Source of the DNA: Valencia hispanica
Lineage: Eukaryota; Chordata; Actinopteri; Cyprinodontiformes; Valenciidae
DNA length: 64,000 nucleotides
Assembly (NCBI GenBank): GCA_963556495.2
Contig: OY747711.1
Coordinates: 36,848,414-36,912,413, forward strand
Direction: 5' to 3'
The notes under the pieces were generated by a model. That model saw only the letters and a list, made by a program, of their open reading frames with translations. It was not told the DNA's origin and did not search any database. Position numbers and translations under genes: made by a program. Position 1 is the stretch's first letter; the number at the start of each line of letters is the position of its first letter. This document shows, in pieces, positions 11,623 to 40,460 of the stretch.

Positions 11623-12382
11623 CAGAGGTGGGTAGTAACTAGTTACATTTACTCAATTACAATGACTTGAGTAACTTTTTGGAAAAATTTACTTTTAAGA
11701 GTAGTTTTGCTATGCCGTACTTTTTACTTTTACTTGAGTAATATTATTATGAAGTATCGTTACTCTTACTTGAGTAAAATTTCTGGATACGCTACCCATT
11801 ATGAGTAAATTCACTGAATGAAGAGCAAACATATACCAAAAATACACCAGACACAGACATATACCTACAGTTTATTAAAGGAGTCCACCTGTTTCTACAC
11901 AAGCTTTGCTTTTCTAATGTAATCTTCTGTCTGTTGAGATTGTTGATGCATTTTGATGTCAAGTGAACATACACTAACACCATAAATTGTCAATGGAAGT
12001 CCTTGTTCTAAGATATATTTACTCATTACCAACTGTAAGTATTGGTATGATATTGAAAAAAAATTGACTTAGAAAAATAATTATTCTGCTTAAAATTATT
12101 TATGTAATTATGTTATTCATTTGTATCATTTTCTTTTCATTTTAGTCTTTAACATACCAGAATTTGCCCATACTTTTATATTTTTGTTGTCTGATAAAAT
12201 CATTTTGACAATATTAGATTAGATGTTACTCAGTACTCAGGTAGGCTTTTTATCAAATACTTTTTACTGTTACTCGAGTATTTTTTTTTGACAGCTACTT
12301 TTTACTTTTACGTGAGTAAAAATATGTTGAAGTAGTGCTACTCTTACTTGAGTACACTTTTTGGGTACTCTACCCAACTCTG
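11623..12382. mobile_element. hAT-type MITE with TIRs and 8-bp TSD
   Basis: Starts CAGAGGTGGGTAGTAACTAG and ends as the inverted counterpart (GGGTACTCTACCCAACTCTG). Both ends are dense in ACTTGAGTAA-like subrepeats. It is flanked by an 8-bp direct repeat ATTATATA/ATTATATG (11615-11622 and 12383-12390, one mismatch). The 760-bp interior has no transposase. The 8-bp duplication and terminal sequence place it in hAT. Confidence 0.88.
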
Positions 12383-12390
12383 ATTATATG

Positions 12391-13020
12391 TAACTACACA
12401 GCTTTTACATGCTGCTGTTATAGGAGCATTTTATGCATTTTACAAGAAAACAGCTCACCGTTTACAGATAAAGCTCCTTATTTGCCTAAAAGCAGTGATT
12501 ACATTAGTCAGATATACTTAGAGGAATAAAAAGTGGCATGTGGCTTTGAGCACTAAACATTACCTTTATTATGAAATTCAGAATATGAAATATTTTTGTT
12601 ATAAAAAGAGTCATTTTACCATTGTTTCCAAATTATTTAAGCCAAACATTTCCAGTAATAAATTGTGTCCACATGTGGTTCCAGTGTTATGACTCTGCGG
12701 TGGTTAAAACTCTGACAACAGCTCTCCATTTCCCATCTGTGGCTCCTTGCTGAGGCTGCTACATTAGATTGGATGTTTAACGGCTGTGTTGAGAGAGAGA
12801 GTTAGCTTTTTACCACTTCACCAGGTATTTCTTATTTTACTCCTGCACATTCAACACAAAGCAAAAAGGTCAGTGCCTGCTTTAACATCTTCCTCCTTCA
12901 TATCTCTCTGCTTCCCACATTGAATTTTCAGAAGGCCAGTTTGTGAATTCAAAAAATTCACTGCCCTCCAGTTACATCTACTGCAGCTTATTGATCTAAG
13001 CTTCTCATTTGTGTGTGTAC
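12391..13020. other. intergenic, no gene seen
   Basis: No recognisable gene or repeat before the TA microsatellite. Confidence 0.5.
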
Positions 13021-13030
13021 ATGTGTATAC

Positions 13031-13100
<70 letters not shown>
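13031..13100. repeat. (TA)n microsatellite
   Basis: About 35 TA units, directly before the hAT element at 13109. The minus-strand open frame across it (YIYI repeats) is an artefact. Confidence 0.95.
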
Positions 13101-13104
<4 letters not shown>

Positions 13105-13108
13105 TTAT

Positions 13109-13976
<868 letters not shown>

Positions 13977-15568
13977 CAGGTCCTTCTCAAAAAATTAGCA
14001 TATTGTGATAAAGTTCATTCTTTTCCATAATGTAATGATAAAAATTAAACTTTCATATATTTTAGATTCATTGCACACCAACTGAAATATTTCAGGTCTT
14101 TTATTGTTTTAAAACTGAGGATTTTGGCATACAGCTCATGAAAACCCAAAATTCTCAAAACATTAGCATATCATGAAAAGGTTCTCTAAACGAGCTATTA
14201 ACCTAATCATCTGAATCAACTAATTAACTCTGAACCCCTGCAAAAGATTCCTGAGGCTTTTAAAAACTCCCAGCCTGGTTCATGACTCAAAACCGCAATC
14301 ATGGGTAAGACTGTCGACCTGACTGTTGCCCAGAAGGCCATCATTGACACGCTCAAGCAAGAGGGTAAGACACAGAAAGAAATCTCTGAACGAATAGGCT
14401 GTTCCCAGAGTGCTGTATCAAGGCACCTCAGTGGGAAGTCTGTGGGAAGGAAAAAGTGTGGCAGAAAACGCTGCACAACGAGAAGAGGTGACCGGACCCT
14501 GAGGAAGATTGTGGAGAAGGACCGATTCCAGACCTTGGGGGACCTGCGGAAGCAGTGGACTGAGTCTGGAGTAGAAACATCCAGAGCCACCGTGCACAGG
14601 CGTGTGCAGGGAATGGGCTACAGGTGCCGCATTCCCCAGGTCAAGCCACTTTTAAACCAGAAACAGAAGCGCCTGACCTGAGCTACAGAGAAGCAGCACT
14701 GGACTGTTGCTCAGTGGTACAAAGTACTTTTTCCGGATGAAATCAAATTTTGCATGTCAATCGGAAATCAAGGTGCCAGAGTCTGGAGGAAGACTGGGGA
14801 GAAGGAAATGCCAAAATGCCTGAAGTCCAGTGTCAAGTACCCCCAGTCAGTGATGGTCTGGGGTGCCATGTCAGCTGCTGGTGTTGGTCCACTGTGTTTT
14901 ATCAAGGGCAGGGTCAATGCAGCTAGCTATCAGGAGATTTTGGAGCACTTCATGCTTCCATCTGCTGAAAAGCTTTATGGAGATGAAGATTTCATTTTTC
15001 AGCACGACCTGGCACCTGCTCACAGTGCCAAAACCACTGGTAAATGGTTTACTGACCATGGTATTACTGTGCTCAATTGGCCTGCCAACTCTCCTGACCT
15101 GAACCCCATAGAGAATCTGTGGGATATTGTGAAGAGGAAGTTGAGAGACGCAGACCCAACACTCTGGATGAGCTTAAGGCCGCTATCGAAGCATCCTGGG
15201 CCTCCATAACACCTCAGCAGTGCCACAGGCTGATTGCCTCCATGCCACGCCGCATTGAAGCAGTCATTTCTGCAAAAGCATTCCCGACCAAGTATTGAGT
15301 GCATAACTGAACATAATTATTTGAAGGTTGACTTTTTTTGTATTAAAAACACTTTTCTTTTATTGGTCGGATGAAATATGCAAATTTTTTGGATTTTTGG
15401 TTTTTCTTTACTTTTTTGCCAAAATCATCAATATTAAAACAATAAAAGGCTTGAACTACTTCAGTTGTGTGTAATGAATCTAAAATATATGAAAGTCTAA
15501 TGTTTATCAGTACATTACAGAAAATAATGAACTTTATCACAATATGCAAATTTTTTGAGAAGGACCTG
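13977..15568 (+). mobile_element. Tc1/mariner element, full length (copy 1)
   Basis: Bounded by CAGGTCCTTCTCAAAAAATT and its inverted counterpart ending TTTTTTGAGAAGGACCTG, with TA on each side (target duplication). The 1592-bp element has long inverted repeats of about 200 bp. A second internal AAAATTAGCATATCATG copy lies near the inner edge, an IR/DR arrangement like Sleeping Beauty-type elements. It encodes a broken transposase at 14301-15298. It is nearly identical over most of its length to 51571-53128. Confidence 0.95.
14301..15298 (+). pseudogene. Tc1 transposase pseudogene (stop plus frameshift)
   Basis: DNA transposase of the DD34E family that cuts and pastes the surrounding element. 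The N-terminal paired-like HTH (AQKAIIDTLKQEGKTQKEIS, CSQSAVSRHLSG) is intact. Compared with the sister copy at 51899-52903, there is a TGG-to-TGA stop at 14679-14681, a 6-nt in-frame loss just before it, and a single-base deletion at about 15152 that shifts the last 50 codons. The first catalytic Asp is retained (GAT at 14736-14738, context FPDEIKF), unlike the sister copy. DLAPAH and SPDLNPIE blocks are readable. Not functional as it stands. Confidence 0.93.
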
Positions 15569-15589
15569 TATATATATATATATATATAT

Positions 15590-18500
15590 ACAGTATATGT
15601 AGCTTGGCATATGTATAAAATATGCAGAACCCTTGCTGTCATTCATGTTTACATGGAAAGTAATTTATCAGTTTTAAATGGGACATATTCAGATGATTTC
15701 ATTTTTTTCTGTTTCAAGAGGCCACTTGAGAGTTTAAAGCTTCTACCAAGTCTGAATTTCAGAAAATCCCAACTGTACAAGTTTGTTTTAATATACCACA
15801 TTTTTGTTCTACTTTGCAAAGCAATGTAGAATTCATGTTTCCTCCTCTTTATGCCACAGTTATGCTGTGCTCTATTTCCAGTGTCAGATCTCTGATCTGG
15901 GAATGATGCTACATAAATTGACCATATTGCATTTTGGAAAAGCCGGTTGTATTTGCCATATGTTATAGTCAGTTTGGGATGGGCATTTCTCGCATCATTT
16001 ATCATGAAAAATGTCTTACCGTGATAAGAAACTTGATTTATCATGTCAACAATAATTTCCCCCAAAGACTGAGAGTATTGTCAGGACTGTTATCTTTACT
16101 ATTCTCTCCTCTGTTGGGTGCATGAGCTCGCTAATAAATATCAATCAATTTGAAAATGCTATTAACCGCAGTTACTGTGCAGCTTAGTGATAAACATCAC
16201 GCTTGTTTATGTACCTGGTGTCCTGAAGAAGTCTATTTTACATTTTTATGCTTGGTATTTGACTGCAGTGACATATACAGTCACAGCCACACTAAATAAA
16301 TAGATGCATAATATAAATACAGTTGTATCATTATCCCAATAAATACCACAAAATGTGGTGACAAAATTTTAAGTCCATCTAAGACAATACCAGGTTTCAG
16401 CATTTTATGGATTTAAGCTCCTGAGCAATAGCTTCACCAACACAGATTGTATGTTCAGTGTGAGCCACTGATTTAACCTGTCAGAAGGGCAAACAAAGAG
16501 TTTATGACTCACACACGCACTGTTTAATATATACAGCAGCTATGATGATTTCTTTATTAGGGGAAAACTGCTGTACGAAGAAACTTACAAGAGGCAAGAT
16601 CAGTTGCAAAGAGGATAGCTGAAAAAAAAATGATGTTACATAAGGTAATCTTGGTACTGTAATATTGTATTTTGCTTGAAATGTGCAAAAGGAATTTCAT
16701 TCAAACAGTGGGAAATCATGTAAACATTTCAAGAAGGCAAACAGTCGTATTCAGTACTTTAAAATATGTGTTCCGATGAGGCTCATTTCTTTCTTTGGTA
16801 ATAATAACCTTGAAGCAGATATTAAAAATATATATAATTACTCCCACATTTCTTTATTTAAATGTATTTTTATTGATCTGGTGGAATGTTCTAATGTTAA
16901 ATGTTATGTTATCATTAGCTGTAAGCAGAAAATAATTAGAATTAACAGAAAGAAAGGCTTTAAACCATCATTCTATGAGCAATTAATTTATATAATGTGT
17001 TTTGGTCGGTGAAGTGAATTACTTAAATGAATGAACTTTTCTAAAAATATTCTAATTTATTGAATACGACTGCATCTTAAGATGCCTTAAGTACATTGGC
17101 ATTTAATTATCATATTATTAACTCCTTCTCTTTCAACCCACACTTGTCTTTTGTTTTTCAATTACCATATCTCTGTGTGAGACCTCATTGCCATCAATAT
17201 CTGCATCTTAATGTTACGCTCGTGCTGGTTCTACCTGTTGACAAGAACACTTTGCAACTGACAGATAAGAGCTGGATTGGAGCCATTGATTAACCAGCGA
17301 CTTCATTATGGTGGCTGGCAGCCATTAACAATGCAACCCCATTGATTCAGCCGCTGAAGTGACTGTGGGCAAAATCAAGGAAAGATAACACTGGGAGATG
17401 CGGTTTATATTGGATTCACTGCAGGAATCTCAACACTGCTGCAGCCTCATGCCAGACAGTAAGTCTCTGTGTGATCCACCTTTTGCCCTGTCCCAGTTCT
17501 CTCAGCTGCAGCTGAAAATATCACAGTGTCACACAGGCATTACCTCAACTATTTTCTTTGTATTAATGTATAATGCCAGGCTTGAATAAGGGGAAGAGGA
17601 GAGATAAGCTATAATAAGAGGAAATTACTATATTTAGCCCTGACTCATCTGTCTCCATATGCCACTAAGATGAATATCAGACAGACATTTATCTAACAGG
17701 AGGAGGAAAATGTGTCAGTTGGCAGAACAAAAATACATTTTACAGACCATGAAACAATACATGCGCTCCCAGAGAGTTTTGTAAAGTTTGGTCAGATGAA
17801 GGCCACTATTCATGTTGGAATGGCCAAAACCAAAGCCCATAACAAAATTTATAGAGATGTATTGGTTTTGTTTATGACTGCACTTTAAAACTTAAATCCA
17901 ATAAAAAAAACTTGATCCTAGCTGTCACTTTATGTTTTCTAGTACCGATACACAAAACCATCTGATATGTTTGCATATGCTTCTCGAGGGAAACTTTGTG
18001 TCCTTAATTTTGAAACGGCCTATCTCTTAATTGTTGACCAAGATAAGTGACCCGTGGGTAGTTTTTAAAGTTTAACTTGAGCTCACAGAAATTGTTTTGA
18101 CATGACACTTGTTTTAAACTCTTGATCATTTATTAACTTTTACTATGCTATAGCATGTTATAGATGACATTTGCATACCTTATGCAAACTCATTAAAATT
18201 AACCTTCTCCTCTTTTCAATAATACTTATGAAATAAATGCCAACTATATTACTTATTATATTTATGAAAGGTGGCCACTCTGGTCCTCCTCTAGTGGCAT
18301 TGCTGTTACTCTGTCCCTTACTTACAGTGAGGGAGGCAAAAAAGGCGCATTGCGTAATAGTGTGCTTCAAATAGCTTGTGTCAGAGGTAGACCTCTGTCG
18401 CTGTTGCATGCTCTGTGATCTGAGTGCTGGATAAACGCAGGGCAAAGGGTGCAGAGGGTGAGGAAACAGCGACACGCTGTGGACTGAGTCGGTACTGCGA

Positions 18501-18780
18501 TAAGAATGAATAATCCCCGCCAGCCTCTGATAAAAATGCAGCGGACACACTGAGCCAGTGGAGAACAATAGATGTAAATAAAACCCATGAAGTTTGACTG
18601 ACTCTACACAAGGGATGTTGCTGGATTGCATTATTAATGCGTAAATATAAGGTTCTTACACAACTGCAAGGGCCGTCTGGTTAAAATAATACATAGCCTA
18701 TAGACTGCATTACCATTTTATTAAAGGCTTTGATCATGCAAATGTACCTACTTAAGCGTGTCAAATACAAACCCCGCTTT
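15590..18780. other. intergenic upstream of arid5b, no gene seen
   Basis: AT-rich sequence with no recognisable repeat, exon or RNA gene. Open frames at 15649-16065 (-), 16683-17012 (+) and 18158-18631 (-) do not resemble known proteins and overlap others. Confidence 0.5.
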
Positions 18781-19561
18781 CCTCACAAGGTCAGTTTAAC
18801 GTGATTTACGTGTGCGCATCGTGATCTTCGTCCCGTGACACCTCTGCCTTCTCTTTCTGACATTTTTTTTTTGTCTTCTCACACACTCGTCCCAAAATAA
18901 ATAAACACAAATATTTGTCTTTTTCTTTTTTTGCCATTAAAAATCAAGCGTCCAAGCCAAAAGAGCCTTAACCGCCATCACAGTCAAAAGCAAAGCGCTT
19001 CACGGGTTTCCTTTTGAGGAATCATTTGAGTAGCCCTATTAACTTTCATGTAACATTGTTTCTTGAAGGCATCCACAGCAAGCGCCTCAGTGTCATTACT
19101 GTGAGAAATGTGCTTTCATATTGAACGTCTTTTACGAAAGTCCTGGAAGAGACATAACACCATAAAGGATGTAAACGTCGATTAAACGCCCATTTTGAGC
19201 AAAAATGTGTACGAATGACATACCGGAGCGTGTTTTATGTTTTACATTAGAAAAATAAACAATTAATAAATAAAAAGCATTCATTTTTTATTAAATGTTC
19301 TGAATTATGTTGAGTCGACATGCGTTAGTTTTTGAAATAAAACTCTAAAAAGCGCGTCTTCTCCTATTTTTCATCATCGAATTAAATCAAGAGACCAAAG
19401 CCCCATTTTTTACGCTAAAAGCCATTTTTTGCACATCTCGTACGCTGAAAATATCATGTTCGAAACTCCATATAGCTACGCCCCTTGCAGGACCTTCGAC
19501 GATCCATTCAAGCCAGCAAGTTTGGAGAGCGTGTTGAGTTTAATCAATTCATAACGTCGAG
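18781..19561 (+). promoter_or_regulatory. arid5b: probable arid5b promoter and 5'UTR region
   Basis: This is the stretch immediately before the arid5b start codon. CpG dinucleotides are visibly more frequent than in the flanking AT-rich DNA and remain frequent through exon 2, which suggests a CpG-island-type promoter. I see no convincing TATA box at a fixed spacing, and the transcription start cannot be placed from sequence alone. The last 130 bases contain a GC-box-like ACGCCCC (about 19478) and an in-frame stop just before the ATG. Boundaries are approximate and inferred. Confidence 0.4.
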
Positions 19562-35558
<15,997 letters not shown>

Positions 35559-36948
35559 GTGAGCACCAGCAGTTTCAGGCCTCCTCAGTCCCACAAGAAG
35601 TGTGCCGCAGTGTTTCCATTTTCCATGAGCCGCTATGTTGTATGTTTATGTATTCGGTTTCTTTGCTCTCTATAAATCAGATCATGTTTATTGTTCCTCA
35701 CTTTGTTTAACAAGTGTCGTCTTGACTGAAGAAAATTCATGAGCTTGTAGCTCTAGCTTCTGTTATAATGAGCTAAGAATTGCACTAATAGGAGCAGGCT
35801 GGAGGTAAATGTTGCCTGTTTGCCAACATATTATTATCACATACAGTGCAACTACTTTGTTTTCTGACTGGAAAACATAGAAACTATTCTTACTAAAGTA
35901 GTCACATCAAACTCCAGTTTAAAGTACCCCTGATACCATCAGTTCAGGTGTGATAATTATCTGTGCAGCAAAGCAAATTAGAGGATCATTGCTGTGTGTG
36001 TGTGTGTCTGAATGGTTGTCTGGTGTATTCATCACATACACTGCCCCATTATGTGCCTGTTAACGCTTGATTCTTGACTCTTGGGCTTTTACTGTAGTTT
36101 TAGCCATGAATGAGGTTCACAATAACACTGGAGATGACTCATCCAATGCAAATAGGAATCTCTGGCATTTGGGTCTAATAATTCAGAAAGAACATTATGT
36201 TCTCTTTGAAGCTGTCTGCCACTCTTTCTCACTTGGCTGTGATGTAATGCCTTATGCTAACTGAGATGGTGTAATATAACTTATCAAACGAGCTAAAAAT
36301 ACCATCTTGATTATGCTACTTTTTGTCAGGTCAAAGAGATTTTACCCTAAAGATTCAAGGCAGAATTTTTGCTTCACGATCCTCTAATAAATCATTGTTT
36401 AAGGTTTATAAATGTTTGATTTATTCTGTAGAAAATGTTGATTTATTGATGACTTGTCTAATGTTTTCTGCTCCACAAAGAGAAGCAGCTGGGTGTTTCT
36501 GGGTGAAGCTGTAATGCCCTTGATTACTCAATGCTGCATGAAGCTCATACGCAGAAAGGACAAGATGATCAATAATGAATGCTTTGTTGTTATTCCAGTA
36601 ATCAATACAACGTGAATCTGTTTGTGTGTGTGCTTATGATTGCTGGCTCGCATGAATAGATTTGTCAGCTTGCTTTTTAAGCGGTATTATGTTCCATATC
36701 TTTGGCTTTCTATAAATGTGCGGCTAGATTTTATGGATTTAACCGTCGTCGGTGCAATAACCTGATGATAACGCTATTGTTGCTGTGTGTGTCTGTGTGC
36801 ACCTATGTTGCTAATGAGCAGCGCTGCCGCTAATGACTCCATCAGGCTGTTTCTAAATGCACTTGTCACTCCGATGGGACACTTCGCCAGCAAATCTGCC
36901 CACTCAGCAGAACGGGCTTAGATTCTGGCAGGGGCATTGGAGACACAC

Positions 36949-36950
36949 AT

Positions 36951-36985
<35 letters not shown>
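36949..36985. repeat. (CA)n microsatellite
   Basis: Uninterrupted CA units followed by imperfect CACA-rich sequence to about 37030. Confidence 0.9.
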
Positions 36986-36989
<4 letters not shown>

Positions 36990-37392
36990 GACACACTTAC
37001 ACACTATTTGATAGAAACAGATGCACACATGTGACGCGCAGACAATCAGTGGTGTGCACTCATTTGTTTGTTTGCTCGCTGCGTTTTTTTGGCGCGCGTG
37101 GCTTGTTGACAGTGTAACAGTATGAGAGGAGTGTTGGAGAGTTTTTGGGAAGCAGATCACTTATTCATCACAGCAAACCAGCGTTACTCTGCGCGCTGTG
37201 TTTTGCATAGAAATATGAAATATGCCACTGCAATGCTGCTGACTTCTGAGATGAAATATTCATGCTGCAGCAGGAGCAGATCAGATAGAAACATAGCCTT
37301 AAAGCATCTTGTTGTTGAATGTCTAATTCTGTGTAATACGTTGGCTCATTTTCTAAACTGATTGTTATGACAGATCCATACGCTCCCCGTCT

Positions 37393-37402
37393 CTCTTTCT
37401 CT

Positions 37403-37447
<45 letters not shown>
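37393..37447. repeat. (CT)n microsatellite
   Basis: CTTT units, then about 20 CT units with a single interruption near the end. Confidence 0.9.
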
Positions 37448-37450
<3 letters not shown>

Positions 37451-38359
37451 CTTTCTCTCTGTTTCTTCTTGTTTAGCCTGAAGTGGCTCTATTCCTTGAG
37501 TGATGCATTTGCTGATTGTTATTCTTGGGCTGATGTGTAGCTATGTAAGAAGAATTGGATTGTTCCCCATAACAGGATACTGCAGCAAAACCACAATCTG
37601 CACAGAAAACCATTGTGTGCTAAAGAGCAATAAAGTGTGCCATTGTTATTGAGGGAAACAGTGTTTTGTTATTGCTTTTTCCAAGTGTGTCGTAAGTTTT
37701 CCTGGCTTTTTGCCATTGTTATTGAAATGCCTTCTTGTGCATTTATTTTAACAGTTTTGAATATATAAACCAAACGTGTTTAGAGTGCTGGACATATCTT
37801 TTTGTTTTTTTGTTTTTTGTTCTTCTGAATATGGAGGCGTAATGATTTGGTAAAGGAACAAAGTTCTGCTGTGTGTTGTCTTTGGAATTGAATGTCTGTT
37901 TAAAATATTTAATTAGAGTGACCTTCACTGCAGTCCTGCACCATTCACGGCTCCCTGAAGCCTCTGAGGGGTAAAAATAGTTGGTGTCGTAACTCAAATT
38001 GCAGCTCTGGGTGTGTGAATGGTTTCAATGATGTACCTGAAATAATATGCACTTATTAAAATGCAAACACTGATACATTTGTTTCCAACACCGGTGAAGA
38101 AATTGGTGAAAGTCTTTTAAAAAATAATTTTTTTATTGAGGTAGCATCATCTCAAATTGAAATTTTTAGAAAAATCCCACCTTGGATTTGAGAGCAGTTA
38201 TTTTTATGGTGAAAAGATCAATTCTAGTCTAAGAAAAACATTTTTGTACCAAACCCACTGGTAGCCCAACCCATTTAGAAATAAACCTATTTTCTTAATT
38301 GCTACTTGTTAATATAGATCACAGTTCCTAGGAATGACATATTATCTACATGTTTTGGC

Positions 38360-38760
38360 ACACCAGAAAACAACCAAACTCTGCTGGGACTTTGACTGGA
38401 ACTGTGTTTAGATCAAATGAGGCTATAATTCTGACATTTGACTACAAACACTCCATCTGGGTTTGGTGTACATATGTTGAGAAACCCCTCATGATCACTG
38501 TTAAGTACGGTAGGGGATCTGTCATGCCTTGGGGCTCTTTTTTTCTTCCAAAGGCCCTGGTAACCCAATTAGTAAGTGTATGGGATTGTGAACTCTTTGA
38601 CATGCCAGGAGATTTTACATAATGGATCGTGTTTGGGTTTTCTAGCAGGATAATGATCCATAACAGAAACCTTTGCGTTGAGCTGAAGAGATAAGAGAGG
38701 AGGAAGGACTCTGGACAATCTACAGCAGCGGATCCCAAACTTCTTAACTTCAAATCCACA
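38360..38760 (+). pseudogene. Tc1-like transposase remnant
   Basis: The frame near 38440-38590 reads HSIWVWCTYVEKP, then LMITVKYGRGSVMPWGS and KALVTQ, matching the Tc1 block normally written as TVKYGGGSVMLWGCF. CAGGATAATGATCCA at about 38646 is the second-Asp motif. The frame shifts several times and flanking stops are present. It is an old copy without recognisable ends. Confidence 0.7.
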
Positions 38761-40214
38761 AAAGAATAACACTTGGCGTGATTTGCAACCTAAACACAGT
38801 CAGTTGAGTAAACAAGCATTTCAGCATCAACAACCAATATGTTGATTTGATCTATTTTATACTGCTGTCTTTATATCTTCCAACACTTAGAGCATAAAAA
38901 TGCGTTGTCATCATAATTTTAGGTTGTTTTTTTTTCTGAAGAGGATCTCAAGCCTACACACTTATGGTTGACCACACATGATTTTATTCAAACAAAACAA
39001 AACATTTAGATCTTAACATGGAGTTTTCCAGCAGTGAATAAAGGTGCTGAAATTGTAGCATTTTTCATATTTCTAATATGCATTAACTATATATTTATCT
39101 AAACCATGGAACGAGGATCTGTTAAACCAGAAAACTATCATATCTTTCAATATTCGAGTTCTGGTTGCGCGGCAAATAAAATAAAGTACATTTGATTTCA
39201 TTAAATTCTAAATGAATAAACTTCATAAGCATCCAGCAAATTCCAGTCCAAGAACTCAAAGATAACTTTGTTCCACAAGAACACTGAGTGTGTTTTATTG
39301 TATTTTGCACTCCTTGCGTAATCTGTAATGTGATTCACTTAATCAGGTAATGCAAACTGTCCGCTCAGTTTATCTTGTCCTGTAGTGAGCTTCGGAGCTT
39401 CTTTTTACAGCTCAATCCACCAGGGATGGTTTGCCAGGGAAGTTTACATTCTGCCCCTCTATCTCTCCCCAGAGGACTGGCCTGATTCTTTTTTTTTCAT
39501 TGCTGCCTGCTGAAATTGGTTTCTGGTTGTATACTGCAAGGCTGAGCGTTTGAGAGCTGGATCTTCTGATACAGTTTGTTGGTGTGTGCTGGCAGAAATA
39601 GAGCTGATGAAATTAAATAAATAAAAAAATAAATAACACAAAGGAGGGCTGTTTCTCTAAAAATGTCTCAATGATTTATTTATTTTTCCTCGTCTTTTGT
39701 TTCTTCGGTTCAAGCCTTCATTGTGCAGACCAGCGAACCGATTGCGAGCTTGATATGATGTAGAGTATCATAAAAGGTCGTACCTTTTGACTCCTGTGTT
39801 CAGCAGCATAGATGGTGTTGACTTCTGCCCTCACCTGAGGTATCGTTTGTAGCTGGCTCATCGCTCAGTGCTGCAAGGATCAGGGGTTCCTGAGAAAATA
39901 CTGACACAGTAAAAAGCATCTCTGCAGAGAACTAAGAAAGGGGGGAAAAAACGTGTTTTTTATACCAGTGCTTGTAAAAATTAAGCAATAAAAACAGCAA
40001 ACCTATCTGGTTGTAGTAATATTTGTTTGGCTCATTGAATTCATACATCGTATCACATAATGTTTTTTGTTATTCATTCTTATAATTGAGATTGCAGAAA
40101 ATTGTTTCATATTGCACGATTCACTCTACCTCATATTTTTCTATTAAAATATACGGTATTAAAAGCAATCCAAGATCGGTGCAGCTGTTCCATTGATAGC
40201 TGCTCAGTCCTATG

Positions 40215-40460
40215 GTTATAGGAAGTAGTGGTGCACATCTAAAGCAGGTAGTGGCCGAGAGGTGGCCTACACCCTGAACAGGTCACTGATCCATCACAGG
40301 GCAACACAGAGGCAATCATTAACACACCTACTGTAATCATATCAAAGAGTAATTAAGAGTCTCCAGTGAATGAAATTTGCACGTTTTTTCTACTGTGGGA
40401 GAAAACTGGAGTAACCTGAGAAAACACTTGCATGCACGAAGAGAATTTGCAAACTTGCAT
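40215..40460. repeat. degenerate copy of a dispersed fish repeat
   Basis: Contains GAACAGGTCACTGATCCATC, CACAGGGCAACACAGAGGC, CTGTGGGAGAAAACTGGAG and CATGCACGAAGAGAATTTGC. These recall a widely dispersed fish repeat with ordered blocks ending in GGAGAACATGCAAAC-like text. Class uncertain (SINE- or LINE-related). Confidence 0.5.

Noticed and set aside
18158..18631. 157-codon minus-strand frame upstream of arid5b, a possible divergent gene
   Set aside because: No recognisable domain, overlapping frames of similar length, and composition like its surroundings; no splice or start support.
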